Shown here: piece by piece, positions 37,265 through 46,021 of the stretch | Layout of the letters: every line of letters begins with the position of its first letter | Numbering within the stretch: position 1 is the stretch's first letter | Source: Streptomyces sp. RPA4-2 | GTDB lineage: Bacteria; Actinomycetota; Actinomycetes; Streptomycetales; Streptomycetaceae | DNA: 64,000 nucleotides | Direction: 5' to 3' | Assembly (NCBI RefSeq): GCF_012273515.2 | Contig: NZ_CP050975.2 | Coordinates: 5,518,001 to 5,582,000, forward strand | The notes under the pieces: model-generated | Database searches by the model: none | What the model was told of the DNA's origin: nothing | The model's input: only the letters and a program-made list of their open reading frames with translations | Translations under genes and position numbers: made by a program

Positions 37265-39112
37265 TTGACGCAGACATTCCAGTTACCTCAGCAACCACGG
37301 CCACCACGGGCCACTGTGACCGGCGAGCCGGGTGTGCCGCCGGGGGCGAGTGAGGCGACGCGGCTGCTCTGCGCGGGCACCTACCTGGACGCGGGCTACC
37401 GCGACGCGGTGATCGAGGAGCTGTACGTCCACGAGGAGCGCCTCGCCGCCCCCTCGCTCGGCCACGACGCGGCGCGCGTCCTGGCCCACGCCCTGCGCGC
37501 ACGCCGGCTCGAAGTGGGCTGGGCGGCGGCGATCCTGGGACTGTGGGCGGTGGGTTTCCCGCTCTCCAACTACCTGTTGGCCGCCCTTCTGCTCCCGTGT
37601 CTGGTGCTCGCCACCGCCTCCTGGATCCGGGGCGCGCAGGAACGTCCCCCGTGGTACCGGAGGTTCCCCGCGTGGTGGCTGCGCTGGTGGGGGCGGATTT
37701 TCCTGATCTACGCCTCGGTCACGACGGTGCGCGCGGCCTTCGGCGTCGTGGACCAGCGGGAGCTCTTCGAATTCTTCGATGCCTTCCTCCCCACCCCGCT
37801 GGCGACGGCGCTCTTCGAGAACGGCGGGGTGCGCATCCAGCCGGTCAACGCGTGGTCCGCGCTGCTCGTCCTGCTGCTGGTGGCGGTGTGCGTCGCCCTG
37901 CAGCGCAGTCAGTTCGCGCGGGCGCTCGCGCACGAGCTGCACCCGGCGCGTTTCGGAGACATGGCCGCCGACCCGGCCGAACTCGCCGAAGGACGGCGCT
38001 TCCAGCGGCTGCGGCAGCGCATCCGCGTCGAGCAGCACTCGCCCCTGGTGATGTACCACGCGGCGCACCCCTTCTGCGGTGCCGGGCGGGCGTACGACAC
38101 CTGGAGTCTCGCCGTCGAGCTACGGCCGGACCCGGAGCGCCGGGAGCCGCCGCTTCCCCTCAACAACCGGGTGATCCTCGACCGCATCCACGAGCTGCTG
38201 TCGCGCTTGCGGCTGCCCTCGCCGCACGCCGGGGGCGCGGTCCGGGACCGGCTGCGCCGCCTGGAGATCGACGAGTGCGTGTTCCTGCCGGTGGCGGGGC
38301 TGCCCCGCAGGGACCTCGCGCCGTACCACCAGGACGCGTTCGTCGTGCACAGCGCCGAGTCGGTCGAGGAGGGCGGCGAGACCCGCCGGCACTTCCTGCG
38401 GGCACGGGTCGGCGGCTGGGAGGAGGAGGTCGTCACCACCGTCTTCGTCCGCGTGCACACCCAGGGCGGCATGCTGATGCTGGAGATCGCCCCGCACGTC
38501 CTGCTGCCGGTGCGCGCCGACTTCGAGAACGCGGACCGCATCGCCCACCAGCACCGTCACAACAGCCCGCTGGGCAAGGCGGTGTGGGCGCTCGCCCGTA
38601 CGCCTCGATCGGCGCCCCTCGCGGTCGCGACGGTGGGCCGGGGGGTGGCCCTGACCTGGCGGATCCTCACCGCGGGCTACGGCGCGGCGATGCCGGACGG
38701 GCCCGCCCGGTCGGTGCGCGAGCTGGGCTCCGGGGACACCGCCTCGCTCTTCCAGGACATGGACGTCACCCGCTATCTCAAGTCGATCCAGGACCGGGTC
38801 GCGCAGGGAGTGCGGCAGGTTCTGAAGGACTCGGGCTACCGGACCGACGAGTTCGCCCAGAAGGTCGTCAACGTGAGCGGCGGCAGCACCCTGATCGAGA
38901 ACGCGCAGGGGGCGTTCGCCCTCGGCGACAACAACGTCGTCACCAACAGGGCGCCGAGTGCGCCGAGTGCGCCGAGTGCGCCGAGTGCGCCGAGTACACC
39001 GACTACGCCGAGTGCGCCGGGCGCGCCAAGTACGTCCGGTGCGCCGGGCGGGTCGAACGCGCCGGGCACACCGGGCACACCGAACGGGGCGGGAGGGGAT
39101 GGGAATGGCTGA
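37265..39112 (+). CDS. Large membrane protein with C-terminal RHIM-like motif
   Basis: 615 aa from a TTG at 37265, 5 nt after GGGGGAG. Four transmembrane helices at about 86-103, 104-121, 143-162 and 196-213 are followed by a cytoplasmic region of about 320 residues without known domains. Near the end (536-561) is a Gly/Asn-rich segment ending [13 protein letters not shown], which repeats in the next gene as GAFAIGDGNNVVN. It resembles RHIM-type amyloid signalling motifs. A Pro/Ser/Ala tail follows, encoded by nine-base repeats GCGCCGAGT (38951-39000). The stop overlaps the next start by 8 nt. A signalling or cell-death role is inference only. Confidence 0.75.
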   Translation: MTQTFQLPQQPRPPRATVTGEPGVPPGASEATRLLCAGTYLDAGYRDAVIEELYVHEERLAAPSLGHDAARVLAHALRARRLEVGWAAAILGLWAVGFPLSNYLLAALLLPCLVLATASWIRGAQERPPWYRRFPAWWLRWWGRIFLIYASVTTVRAAFGVVDQRELFEFFDAFLPTPLATALFENGGVRIQPVNAWSALLVLLLVAVCVALQRSQFARALAHELHPARFGDMAADPAELAEGRRFQRLRQRIRVEQHSPLVMYHAAHPFCGAGRAYDTWSLAVELRPDPERREPPLPLNNRVILDRIHELLSRLRLPSPHAGGAVRDRLRRLEIDECVFLPVAGLPRRDLAPYHQDAFVVHSAESVEEGGETRRHFLRARVGGWEEEVVTTVFVRVHTQGGMLMLEIAPHVLLPVRADFENADRIAHQHRHNSPLGKAVWALARTPRSAPLAVATVGRGVALTWRILTAGYGAAMPDGPARSVRELGSGDTASLFQDMDVTRYLKSIQDRVAQGVRQVLKDSGYRTDEFAQKVVNVSGGSTLIENAQGAFALGDNNVVTNRAPSAPSAPSAPSAPSTPTTPSAPGAPSTSGAPGGSNAPGTPGTPNGAGGDGNG

Positions 39113-39482
39113 CGAGCAGGCCGCCGGAAGAGGATCCATCAACATCAGCGGTGTCAGCGGGGCCTTCGCGATCGGCGACGGGAACAACGTCGTCAATCAG
39201 CCGGGCGCCGGAGCGCCGCCACGCGACCCGGCGCACGAGGAGCTGCTGCGGCAGGTGCGTGAGCTCCGCGCCGACCTGGGGCGGCTGGTCGCCAGCAGCC
39301 AGACCGCCGGGCTGGACAGCGAACTCGCCGTGGCGCAGGCCGAGATCGAGGAGTCGGGCCGGGCGGGGCAGAGCCGGCTCACCCGGCTCCGGCAGGCCCT
39401 CACGGACGCCGGCGCGCTGACCGGGCTGCTGGCCTCGGCGGGCGCGGTGGCCGAATCCGTCGCCGCGCTGCTGGGGAACTGA
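39105..39482 (+). CDS. Small coiled-coil protein with N-terminal RHIM-like motif
   Basis: 125 aa. The N-terminal motif (residues 12-32, SGVSGAFAIGDGNNVVNQPG) matches that at the C-terminus of the preceding membrane protein. A heptad-like helix (HEELLRQVRELRADLGRLVAS), a second charged helix and a hydrophobic Ala/Gly/Leu helix (TGLLASAGAVAESVAALL) follow; the last could insert in a membrane or pack in a bundle. ATG 39105 lies inside the upstream gene's stop region. Motif-plus-helical-bundle is the usual layout of bacterial amyloid-signalling adaptors or effectors, but no activity is shown. Confidence 0.75.
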   Translation: MADEQAAGRGSINISGVSGAFAIGDGNNVVNQPGAGAPPRDPAHEELLRQVRELRADLGRLVASSQTAGLDSELAVAQAEIEESGRAGQSRLTRLRQALTDAGALTGLLASAGAVAESVAALLGN

Positions 39483-39484
39483 CC

Positions 39485-40622
39485 GTGGTCAAGCAAGGAC
39501 GAGGTCCACTGGAACGCCGAGACGCAGAGCTGGGGAGACGGGCGGCGCGCCGCAGAGCCGCTACACCCCGCCGCCTCCGCCGCGCCCCGGGTTCGAGCCG
39601 GTCCACCCGCCCGGCCCCGCGCCTGCGCCCGGCCCCGCGCCTGCGCCCGGCCCCGCGCCTGCGCCCGGCCCCGCGCCTGCGCCCGGCCCCGCGCCCGGTA
39701 CGGCTCCTGTCCCGGGCCCGGGGGACGGGTCCGGTTCCGCCGGCGATTCCGGCTCCGGCTCCGGTTCAGCCTCCGGCTCCGGCCCCGGTTACGACCAACG
39801 GAGCCAGTACCCGGCCCCCGCCCTCTTCCCGGCCCCCGACCAGGGCGGATACCACCCGCCCTATCCGGCCTACTCGACACCTGGTCCCCTCCCGCTCCAG
39901 GTCCCGCCTCGAGGCCCTCGGTGCGGCGCGTGGTCGCGGTGCTGACCGCGGCCCTGCTCGTCGGCGGGGCGGCGGGGTTCGGCGGCTGGTACGTGTGGAG
40001 CAGGGACGGCGGCGGCACGCACAAGGACGACGCCCGTACCAAGGTGTCCACCGCGCCCACCGGCCCGAGCGCCCAGGAATCCACACCCGTACCCGGCTCC
40101 GCCTCCACCCCCGCACCGACCCTGGACGCCACCTCCGCGTCCCCCTCGGCGAGCGCTCTCCCGGCCGGATACCACCGTGTTGCGAACGGCGAGTTCGGCA
40201 TGGCCGTACCGGACGGCTGGCAGCCGGAGACGCAGAGCGGCAAGAACGGCGTCACGATCTACTTCTTCAGGGAATCCGGCGGAGGTCCCCGCTATCTCCA
40301 GGTCTTCCGGGTCAGCGAGGACGACCCCACCCCGCGCGGCACGCTCACGGAGGCCGAGAAGGACCTCAGAAAACAGCTCCCGGGTTATCACCGCAACGGT
40401 CTCGAGGCCGTGCCCGACGCCCGGGGCGAGGCCGCCGAGCTCGACTACTCCCACCCCAGCCAGAAGTGGGGCGTCGACCTGCGCACCCTGGACCGGGTCA
40501 TCCCGGCCGGCGGCGGTGAGCTGTACGCCGTCCTCACCTCGGGACCGGTCGACGCGTGGCCCGAGCAGCGGCAGGTCCAGGAGGCGGCGGTGACGTCGTT
40601 CTGCCTGGCCGGCGCCTGCTGA
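39485..40622 (+). pseudogene. Secreted/membrane Pro-rich protein with broken N-terminal frame
   Basis: The expected N-terminus DEVHWNAETQSW is readable at 39498, then the frame shifts at a G4 run (39532) into SRYTPPPPPRPGFEPVHPP, and again near 39912 into RRVVAVLTAALLVGGAAGF. After that it is open to 40622. The Pro-rich part is an 18-base repeat (PGPAPA units, 39611-39690). The intact 234-residue C-terminal part has one transmembrane helix, a Ser/Thr/Pro stalk and an extracellular domain (YHRVANGEFGMAVPDGWQP ... VTSFCLAGAC). Related C-terminal domains occur on actinobacterial kinases and membrane proteins. Homopolymer error is the likely cause of the breaks. Confidence 0.6.
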
Positions 40623-40665
40623 ACCGAGGCACCGGCGGCCGCCACGGCAGCGGCTCCGGGAACGA

Positions 40666-41553
40666 TCAGAGTCGCTTCTCGAACCAGTGAGCGGCGTAGA
40701 CGTTGTCGTCGTACCGGGGGATCTCCTCGTATCCGCAGGCCCGGTACATCGACTGCGCCTCGGTGAGCACCTCGTGCGTGTCGAGCCGTACGACCGCGCA
40801 ACCGCGTCCGGCGGCCTCCTGCTCCAGCCCGTGGAGGATCCGTCGCGCCAGACCGAGCCGCCGGGCGCCTGGACGCACCCATACATGGCGGATCTCGCCG
40901 ACCCCGGACCCCAGGAGCCGCAGCGCCCCGCACCCCACGGGACGCCCTTCCTCGTACGCGACGAGGAAAGCACCCGAGTCCCCGGACACCTCGTCGGGCC
41001 GTACGAGGGCGGCGGGGTCGAACCCTTCCGGGAACCGCTCGTCGATGTCGGCGGCGTACGCGGCGAGGCAGTCGCGCGCGTCGCGGGAGGCGCCGTCGAC
41101 GGACTCGACGGTGATGGCCGCCAGCCGCAGCAGCCGCTCGGCGGCGCCGATGGCGGCGGTGAGTTCGTCGCGCCGCCGCTCGTCGAGTCCGCCGAGCAGT
41201 CCTTCGGCGAGCGCGTCGGCCCGCCGGTTCTGCTCCTCGACCTCGGCGCGGCCGGCCGGCGTGAGCTCCGCGACCCGTAGCCGGCTGTCCTCGGCCGGCA
41301 CGCTCACCCGAACCAGCCCCTGCGCCTCCAGCGCCCGGACCATCCGGCTCAGATATCCGGCGTCCAGGCCGAGCCTGTTCCGCAGCTCGCGCAGGGACAC
41401 CCCGCTCCCGATCTCGAACAGCAGCCGTGCCTCGCCGAGCGGCCGGTCCTGTCCGAGGTAGCGGTCGTCCAGGACTCCGATGCGGCGGGTGAAGTACCGG
41501 TTGAAGCGCCGAAGCGCCCGGACGTCCTCCGCCGACACTGCCTCCGTCGTCAT
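40666..41553 (-). CDS. MarR-family regulator fused to a GNAT acetyltransferase
   Basis: 295 aa. Residues 1-150 are a winged-helix MarR domain (LGEARLLFEIGSGVSLRELRNRLGL, DAGYLSRMVRALEAQGLVRV, SVPAEDSRLRVAELTPAG). Residues 155-295 are a GNAT domain with the acetyl-CoA loop VRPGARRLGLARRILHGLE and the C-terminal MYRACGYEEIP. An 18-bp palindrome overlaps its own -10 (TAAGGT, 6 nt before the ATG), so it probably represses itself. It is divergent from the betaine operon, 230 bp away, and may also sense a related small molecule; that is inference. Confidence 0.9.
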   Translation of the reverse strand: MTTEAVSAEDVRALRRFNRYFTRRIGVLDDRYLGQDRPLGEARLLFEIGSGVSLRELRNRLGLDAGYLSRMVRALEAQGLVRVSVPAEDSRLRVAELTPAGRAEVEEQNRRADALAEGLLGGLDERRRDELTAAIGAAERLLRLAAITVESVDGASRDARDCLAAYAADIDERFPEGFDPAALVRPDEVSGDSGAFLVAYEEGRPVGCGALRLLGSGVGEIRHVWVRPGARRLGLARRILHGLEQEAAGRGCAVVRLDTHEVLTEAQSMYRACGYEEIPRYDDNVYAAHWFEKRL

Positions 41554-41554
41554 T

Positions 41555-41572
41555 CTTTGACCTTAGTCAAAG
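41555..41572 (-). promoter_or_regulatory. MarR-type operator over a leaderless promoter
   Basis: CTTTGAC-CTTA-GTCAAAG is a perfect inverted repeat with 7-bp arms. On the minus strand it contains the TAAGGT -10 hexamer ending 6 nt before ATG 41553. Binding here would block transcription directly. Confidence 0.7.
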
Positions 41573-41654
41573 AAGAGGGAAGGGGGAAGGAGGGAAGACC
41601 GGGCCGGCCACCCCGCCGTGCGCCGTATCTGGTCACGTTTCCACCGATTTTTCA

Positions 41655-41747
41655 GTGACACGGCGCACTTCCGGTCACCGATCGTGCATGCAATCCAGGT
41701 CGGGGGGCATGCGCTCCCGGTCCCCGTGAGTGACACGTGTGTGACAC
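41655..41747 (+). promoter_or_regulatory. Three GTGACAC boxes upstream of the betaine operon
   Basis: GTGACAC occurs at 41655-41661, 41730-41736 and 41741-41747. The last two are 11 bp apart (one helical turn) and flank the palindrome ACACGTGT. They precede betB by 36 bp and are candidate sites for an activator or repressor of the operon. Confidence 0.45.
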
Positions 41748-41783
41748 AGGGGAACGGATCAGGAACGGAAGGCAGCACCGACC

Positions 41784-43304
41784 ATGGCCGGACACCAGGC
41801 TCAGCAGGCAGAACAGACTCTCCACGTGGGCGGGGAATGGCGCGCGGCCGCATCCCGCGCGACCCGCGAGATCCTCGATCCCGCGGATGCGAAGCCGTTC
41901 GCCGTGGTCGCGGAGGGTGACGAGCGGGACACCGACGCGGCCGTGGCGGCCGCGCGCGCCGCCTTCGACGCGGGCCCGTGGCCGCACACCCCCGTCGCCG
42001 AGCGGGCGGCGCTGCTGCGCCGCGTCGCCGACCTCCTGGTCCGCGACCGCGAGGAGCTCGGGCTGCTGGAGAGCCGGGACGCGGGCAAGACGGTCGAGGA
42101 GGGGCGCGTCGACATCGACTGCGTCGCGGACGCCTTCCGGTACTTCGCCGATCTCGTCGTGGGGGAGGGCGGCGGCCGGGTCGTCGATGCCGGGTCCGAG
42201 GACGTCCACAGTGTCGTCGTGCACGAGCCGGTGGGCGTCTGCGCACTGATCACGCCCTGGAACTATCCGCTGCTGCAGGCCAGTTGGAAGGTCGCACCCG
42301 CGCTGGCCGCCGGGAACACCTTCGTGGTCAAGCCGAGCGAGATCACGCCGCTGACGACGGTCGCGCTGCTGCGGCTGCTCGTCGAGGCCGGTCTGCCGGC
42401 CGGGGTCGCCAATCTCGTCACCGGCCCGGGGCACACGGTCGGTGCCCGCCTGGCCGAGCACCCCGACGTCGACCTCGTCTCCTTCACCGGTGGCCTGGTC
42501 AGCGGGACGAAGGTGGCCAGGGCCGCCGCCGACACCGTCAAGAAGGTCGCCCTCGAACTCGGCGGCAAGAACCCCAACGTCGTCTTCGCGGACGCCTGCG
42601 CGACGGACGAGGACTTCGACACGGCCGTCGACCAGGCGCTCAACGCCGCCTTCATCCACAGCGGCCAGGTCTGCTCGGCGGGCTCCCGTCTCATCGTCGA
42701 GGAGTCCGTGCGCGAGCGCTTCGTCGCCGAACTCGCGCGCCGGGCCGGGCGGATCAGGCTGGGCCGCGGCACCGAGGAAGGTGTCGAGTGCGGCCCGCTC
42801 GTCTCCGAGCAGCAGCGGGAGAAGACCGAGGCGTACGTCGCCTCCGCGCTGGCTGAGGGCGCGGTGCTGCGGGCCGGCGGGCAGCGTCCGGAACCCTCCG
42901 GCAGCAGGCCCGCCACCGGCTACTTCTACGAGCCGACCGTCCTCGACCAGTGCCACCGCGGGATGAAGGTGGTCCGTGAGGAGGTCTTCGGACCCGTCCT
43001 GACGGTGGAGACCTTCCGCACGGAGGAGGAGGCCGTCGCGCTCGCCAACGACACCGAGTACGGGCTCGCGGGTGCCGTCTGGACGTCCGACGCGGGCCGC
43101 GCCCGCCGGGTCGCCGGACGGCTGCGGCACGGCACCGTCTGGATCAACGACTTCCACCCCTACCTCCCGCAGGCGGAGTGGGGCGGCTTCGGCAAGAGCG
43201 GTGTGGGGCGCGAGCTGGGCCCGGCGGGCCTCGCCGAGTACCGCGAGACGAAGCACGTCTACCAGAACCTCGCGCCCAAGCCGGTCCGCTGGTTCGCGGG
43301 CTGA
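41784..43304 (+). CDS. betB: Betaine-aldehyde dehydrogenase-type aldehyde dehydrogenase
   Basis: 506 aa; NAD(P)-dependent oxidation of betaine aldehyde to glycine betaine is the likely reaction given its neighbours. Motifs: CALITPWNYPLLQASWK (catalytic Asn), KPSEITPLTTVALL (cofactor), FTGGLVSGTKV, LELGGKNPNVV (catalytic Glu) and HSGQVCSAGSRL (catalytic Cys). Two Cys next to the active site fit BADH-like enzymes. ATG 41784 follows GGAAGG. It heads an apparent operon with the GMC oxidase and the betaine ABC transporter. Confidence 0.86.
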   Translation: MAGHQAQQAEQTLHVGGEWRAAASRATREILDPADAKPFAVVAEGDERDTDAAVAAARAAFDAGPWPHTPVAERAALLRRVADLLVRDREELGLLESRDAGKTVEEGRVDIDCVADAFRYFADLVVGEGGGRVVDAGSEDVHSVVVHEPVGVCALITPWNYPLLQASWKVAPALAAGNTFVVKPSEITPLTTVALLRLLVEAGLPAGVANLVTGPGHTVGARLAEHPDVDLVSFTGGLVSGTKVARAAADTVKKVALELGGKNPNVVFADACATDEDFDTAVDQALNAAFIHSGQVCSAGSRLIVEESVRERFVAELARRAGRIRLGRGTEEGVECGPLVSEQQREKTEAYVASALAEGAVLRAGGQRPEPSGSRPATGYFYEPTVLDQCHRGMKVVREEVFGPVLTVETFRTEEEAVALANDTEYGLAGAVWTSDAGRARRVAGRLRHGTVWINDFHPYLPQAEWGGFGKSGVGRELGPAGLAEYRETKHVYQNLAPKPVRWFAG

Positions 43305-43354
43305 CCCCAGTGCCGCGACCCCCCACCGCACACAGCACCCTGGAGCACGACCAC

Positions 43355-44890
43355 ATGCACGAGAACACGTACGAGAACACGTACGACTACGTCGTCATCG
43401 GAGGCGGAACGGCCGGCTCCGTGATCGCCTCCCGGCTCACCGAGAACCCCGACGTCACCGTCGCGGTCATCGAGGGCGGCCCGAGTGACGTCGGCCGCGA
43501 GGACGTCCTCACCCTGCGCCGCTGGATGGGCCTGCTCGGCGGCGAACTCGACTACGACTACCCGACCACCGAGCAGCCCCGCGGCAACTCGCACATCCGG
43601 CACAGCCGGGCCCGGGTGCTGGGCGGCTGCTCCTCGCACAACACGCTCATCGCTTTCAAGCCGCTGCCCTCCGACTGGGACGAGTGGGAGGCCGCCGGCG
43701 CCGAGGGCTGGGGCGCGGTGCCGATGGAGGCGTACTTCGCGAGGCTCCTCAACAACATCGTCCCGGTCGACGAGAAGGACCGGAACGCCATCGCCCGCGA
43801 CTTCGTCGACGCCGCCCGGTCCGCGCTGGGCGTTCCTCGCGTCGAGGGCTTCAACCAGCAGCCGTTCACCGAGGGCGCCGGCTTCTTCGACCTCGCCTAC
43901 CACCCCGAGAACAACAAGCGGTCCAGCGCGTCGGTCGCCTATCTGCACCCGGTGATGGAGGAGCGGCCCCACCTCACGCTGATGCTGGAGACGTGGGCGC
44001 ACCGGCTGGAGGTGACCGGGACGCGCGCGACGGGCGTGCACGTCCGCACCAAGGACGGCGAGGAGATCCTCGTACGGGCGAAGCGCGAGGTCGTGCTGTG
44101 CGCGGGCGCCGTTGACTCGCCGCGGCTGCTGCTGCACTCCGGCATCGGACCGGCCGCCGATCTGGAGGCGCTCGGCATACCCGTCGTCCACGACCTGCCC
44201 GGCGTCGGCGAGAACCTGCTCGACCACCCCGAGTCGGTCATCGTGTGGGAGACGGACGGCCCCATCCCGGAGAACTCCGCGATGGACTCCGACGCGGGTC
44301 TCTTCGTGCGCCGCGACCCCGAACACGCGGGCCCCGACCTGATGTTCCACTTCTACCAGGTCCCCTTCACGGACAACCCGGAGCGGATCGGCTACGAACG
44401 CCCCGCGCACGGCGTCTCGATGACCCCGAACATCCCCAAGCCGCGCAGCCGCGGACGGCTTTACCTGACGAGCGCCGATCCGTCGGTCAAGCCCGCCCTC
44501 GACTTCCGCTACTTCACGGACGAGGACGACTACGACGGCCGCACCCTCGTCGACGGGATCCGCATCGCCCGCGAGATCGCGGCGACCGAGCCGCTCGCGG
44601 GCTGGCTCAAGCGTGAGGTGTGCCCCGGCCCGGACGTCACGGGCGACGAGGAACTGAGCGCGTACGCGCGCCAGGTCGCGCACACCGTCTACCACCCGGC
44701 GGGCACCTGCCGGATGGGAGCGGTGGCGGACACCGACGCCGTGGTGGACCCCGAACTGAGGGTGCGCGGCCTCGACGGCCTCCGCGTCGCCGACGCGTCC
44801 GTCTTCCCGACGATGCCCGCCGTGAACCCGATGATCGGGGTGCTCATGGTCGGGGAGAAATGCGCCGAGCTGATCGGAGGTGGTGCGTGA
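43355..44890 (+). CDS. Choline oxidase/dehydrogenase-type GMC flavoprotein
   Basis: 511 aa; expected to oxidise choline to betaine aldehyde (and perhaps onward). The FAD Rossmann motif is [30 protein letters not shown] places His95 at the position of the His that covalently holds FAD in Arthrobacter choline oxidase. [12 protein letters not shown] carries the substrate Glu region; [12 protein letters not shown] and [13 protein letters not shown] carry the catalytic His and Asn. The Thr after CSSHN replaces the Ser of choline oxidase. By remembered alignment it is closer to CodA than to BetA. GGAG lies 9 nt before ATG 43355. The stop overlaps the ABC ATPase start. Confidence 0.85.
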   Translation: MHENTYENTYDYVVIGGGTAGSVIASRLTENPDVTVAVIEGGPSDVGREDVLTLRRWMGLLGGELDYDYPTTEQPRGNSHIRHSRARVLGGCSSHNTLIAFKPLPSDWDEWEAAGAEGWGAVPMEAYFARLLNNIVPVDEKDRNAIARDFVDAARSALGVPRVEGFNQQPFTEGAGFFDLAYHPENNKRSSASVAYLHPVMEERPHLTLMLETWAHRLEVTGTRATGVHVRTKDGEEILVRAKREVVLCAGAVDSPRLLLHSGIGPAADLEALGIPVVHDLPGVGENLLDHPESVIVWETDGPIPENSAMDSDAGLFVRRDPEHAGPDLMFHFYQVPFTDNPERIGYERPAHGVSMTPNIPKPRSRGRLYLTSADPSVKPALDFRYFTDEDDYDGRTLVDGIRIAREIAATEPLAGWLKREVCPGPDVTGDEELSAYARQVAHTVYHPAGTCRMGAVADTDAVVDPELRVRGLDGLRVADASVFPTMPAVNPMIGVLMVGEKCAELIGGGA

Positions 44891-46020
44891 TGAGTACCAG
44901 CGCCAGTAGTCCTGCCAGTAGTGCCGTTAGTGCCAGTAGCGCCAGTAGTGCCGGTACGGCGAGGGGCGCCGACAGCCCCGTCTTCTCCGTAGACGGCCTG
45001 TGGAAGGTTTTCGGACCCAGGCCCGAGCGGGTCCCCGCCGACCCCGAACTCGCCGCCCTCACCCCCGCCGAACTCCGCTCCCGCACCGGCTGCACCGCCG
45101 CCGTCCGGGACGTCGGCTTCGACGTGCGCAAGGGCGAGGTCTTCGTCGTCATGGGCTTGTCCGGCTCGGGCAAGTCCACCCTCGTACGGTGTCTGACCCG
45201 GCTCATCGAGCCGACCGCCGGCACGATCGCCATCGACGGCGAGGACGTACGCGCCATGGACCGGGCCCGGCTGCGCGAACTGCGCCGCCACCGCGCCGCG
45301 ATGGTCTTCCAGCACTTCGGCCTGCTCCCGCACCGCTCCGTCCTCGACAACGTCGCCTACGGCCTGGAGATCCAGGGCGTCGGCAAGGCGGAGCGCCGCG
45401 AGCGGGCCGCCGGGGTCGTCGCCAAGGTCGGCCTCGAAGGCATGGAACACCGCAGGCCGGGCCAGCTCTCCGGCGGTCAGCAGCAGCGCGTCGGGCTCGC
45501 CCGGGCCCTCGCCGTCGACCCCGAAGTACTGCTCTTCGACGAACCGTTCAGCGCGCTCGACCCGCTCATCCGGCGTGACATGCAGGAGGAGGTCGTCCGT
45601 CTCCACCACGACGAGGGCCGCACGATGGTCTTCATCACCCACGACCTGAACGAGGCCCTGCGCCTGGGCGACCGCATCGCCCTGATGCGCGACGGCCGCA
45701 TCGTCCAGCTCGGCACGCCCGAGGAGATCGTCGGCTCGCCCGCCGACGACTACGTCCGCGAGTTCGTCCGGGACGTGCCGCGCGAGCAGGTCATGACGGT
45801 GCGTACGGCGATGCGGGCCGCGTCCGCGGACGAGGCCGCACGGGGCCCGGCGGTGGCACCGGAGACGACCGTCTCGCAGGCCATCGAGGCGGTGGCGCGC
45901 TCCGGTGCCCCGGCACGCGTCATGGAGAAGGGACGCTGCCTCGGGGTCGTGGACTCGGCGGCCCTGCTCGGGGTGGTGGCGGGGACGGACTCCGCGGCCC
46001 GCGGTGAGGAGGTGGCCTGA
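44890..46020 (+). CDS. Glycine betaine/proline-type ABC transporter ATP-binding protein
   Basis: 376 aa, ProV/OpuAA-like. A Ser/Ala low-complexity N-terminus ([16 protein letters not shown]) precedes the nucleotide-binding domain: Walker [11 protein letters not shown]-loop [10 protein letters not shown], signature LSGGQQQR, Walker [13 protein letters not shown] and H-loop [10 protein letters not shown]. The C-terminal 90 residues form a partial CBS-like region, as in osmosensing ProV proteins. ATG 44890 overlaps the upstream stop (TGATG). It drives the fused permease encoded next. Confidence 0.92.
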   Translation: MSTSASSPASSAVSASSASSAGTARGADSPVFSVDGLWKVFGPRPERVPADPELAALTPAELRSRTGCTAAVRDVGFDVRKGEVFVVMGLSGSGKSTLVRCLTRLIEPTAGTIAIDGEDVRAMDRARLRELRRHRAAMVFQHFGLLPHRSVLDNVAYGLEIQGVGKAERRERAAGVVAKVGLEGMEHRRPGQLSGGQQQRVGLARALAVDPEVLLFDEPFSALDPLIRRDMQEEVVRLHHDEGRTMVFITHDLNEALRLGDRIALMRDGRIVQLGTPEEIVGSPADDYVREFVRDVPREQVMTVRTAMRAASADEAARGPAVAPETTVSQAIEAVARSGAPARVMEKGRCLGVVDSAALLGVVAGTDSAARGEEVA

Positions 46021-46021
46021 G

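Noticed and set aside
38951..39035. Nine-base GCGCCGAGT repeats as a separate intergenic element
   Set aside because: They lie in frame inside the membrane-protein gene and encode its Pro/Ser/Ala tail.
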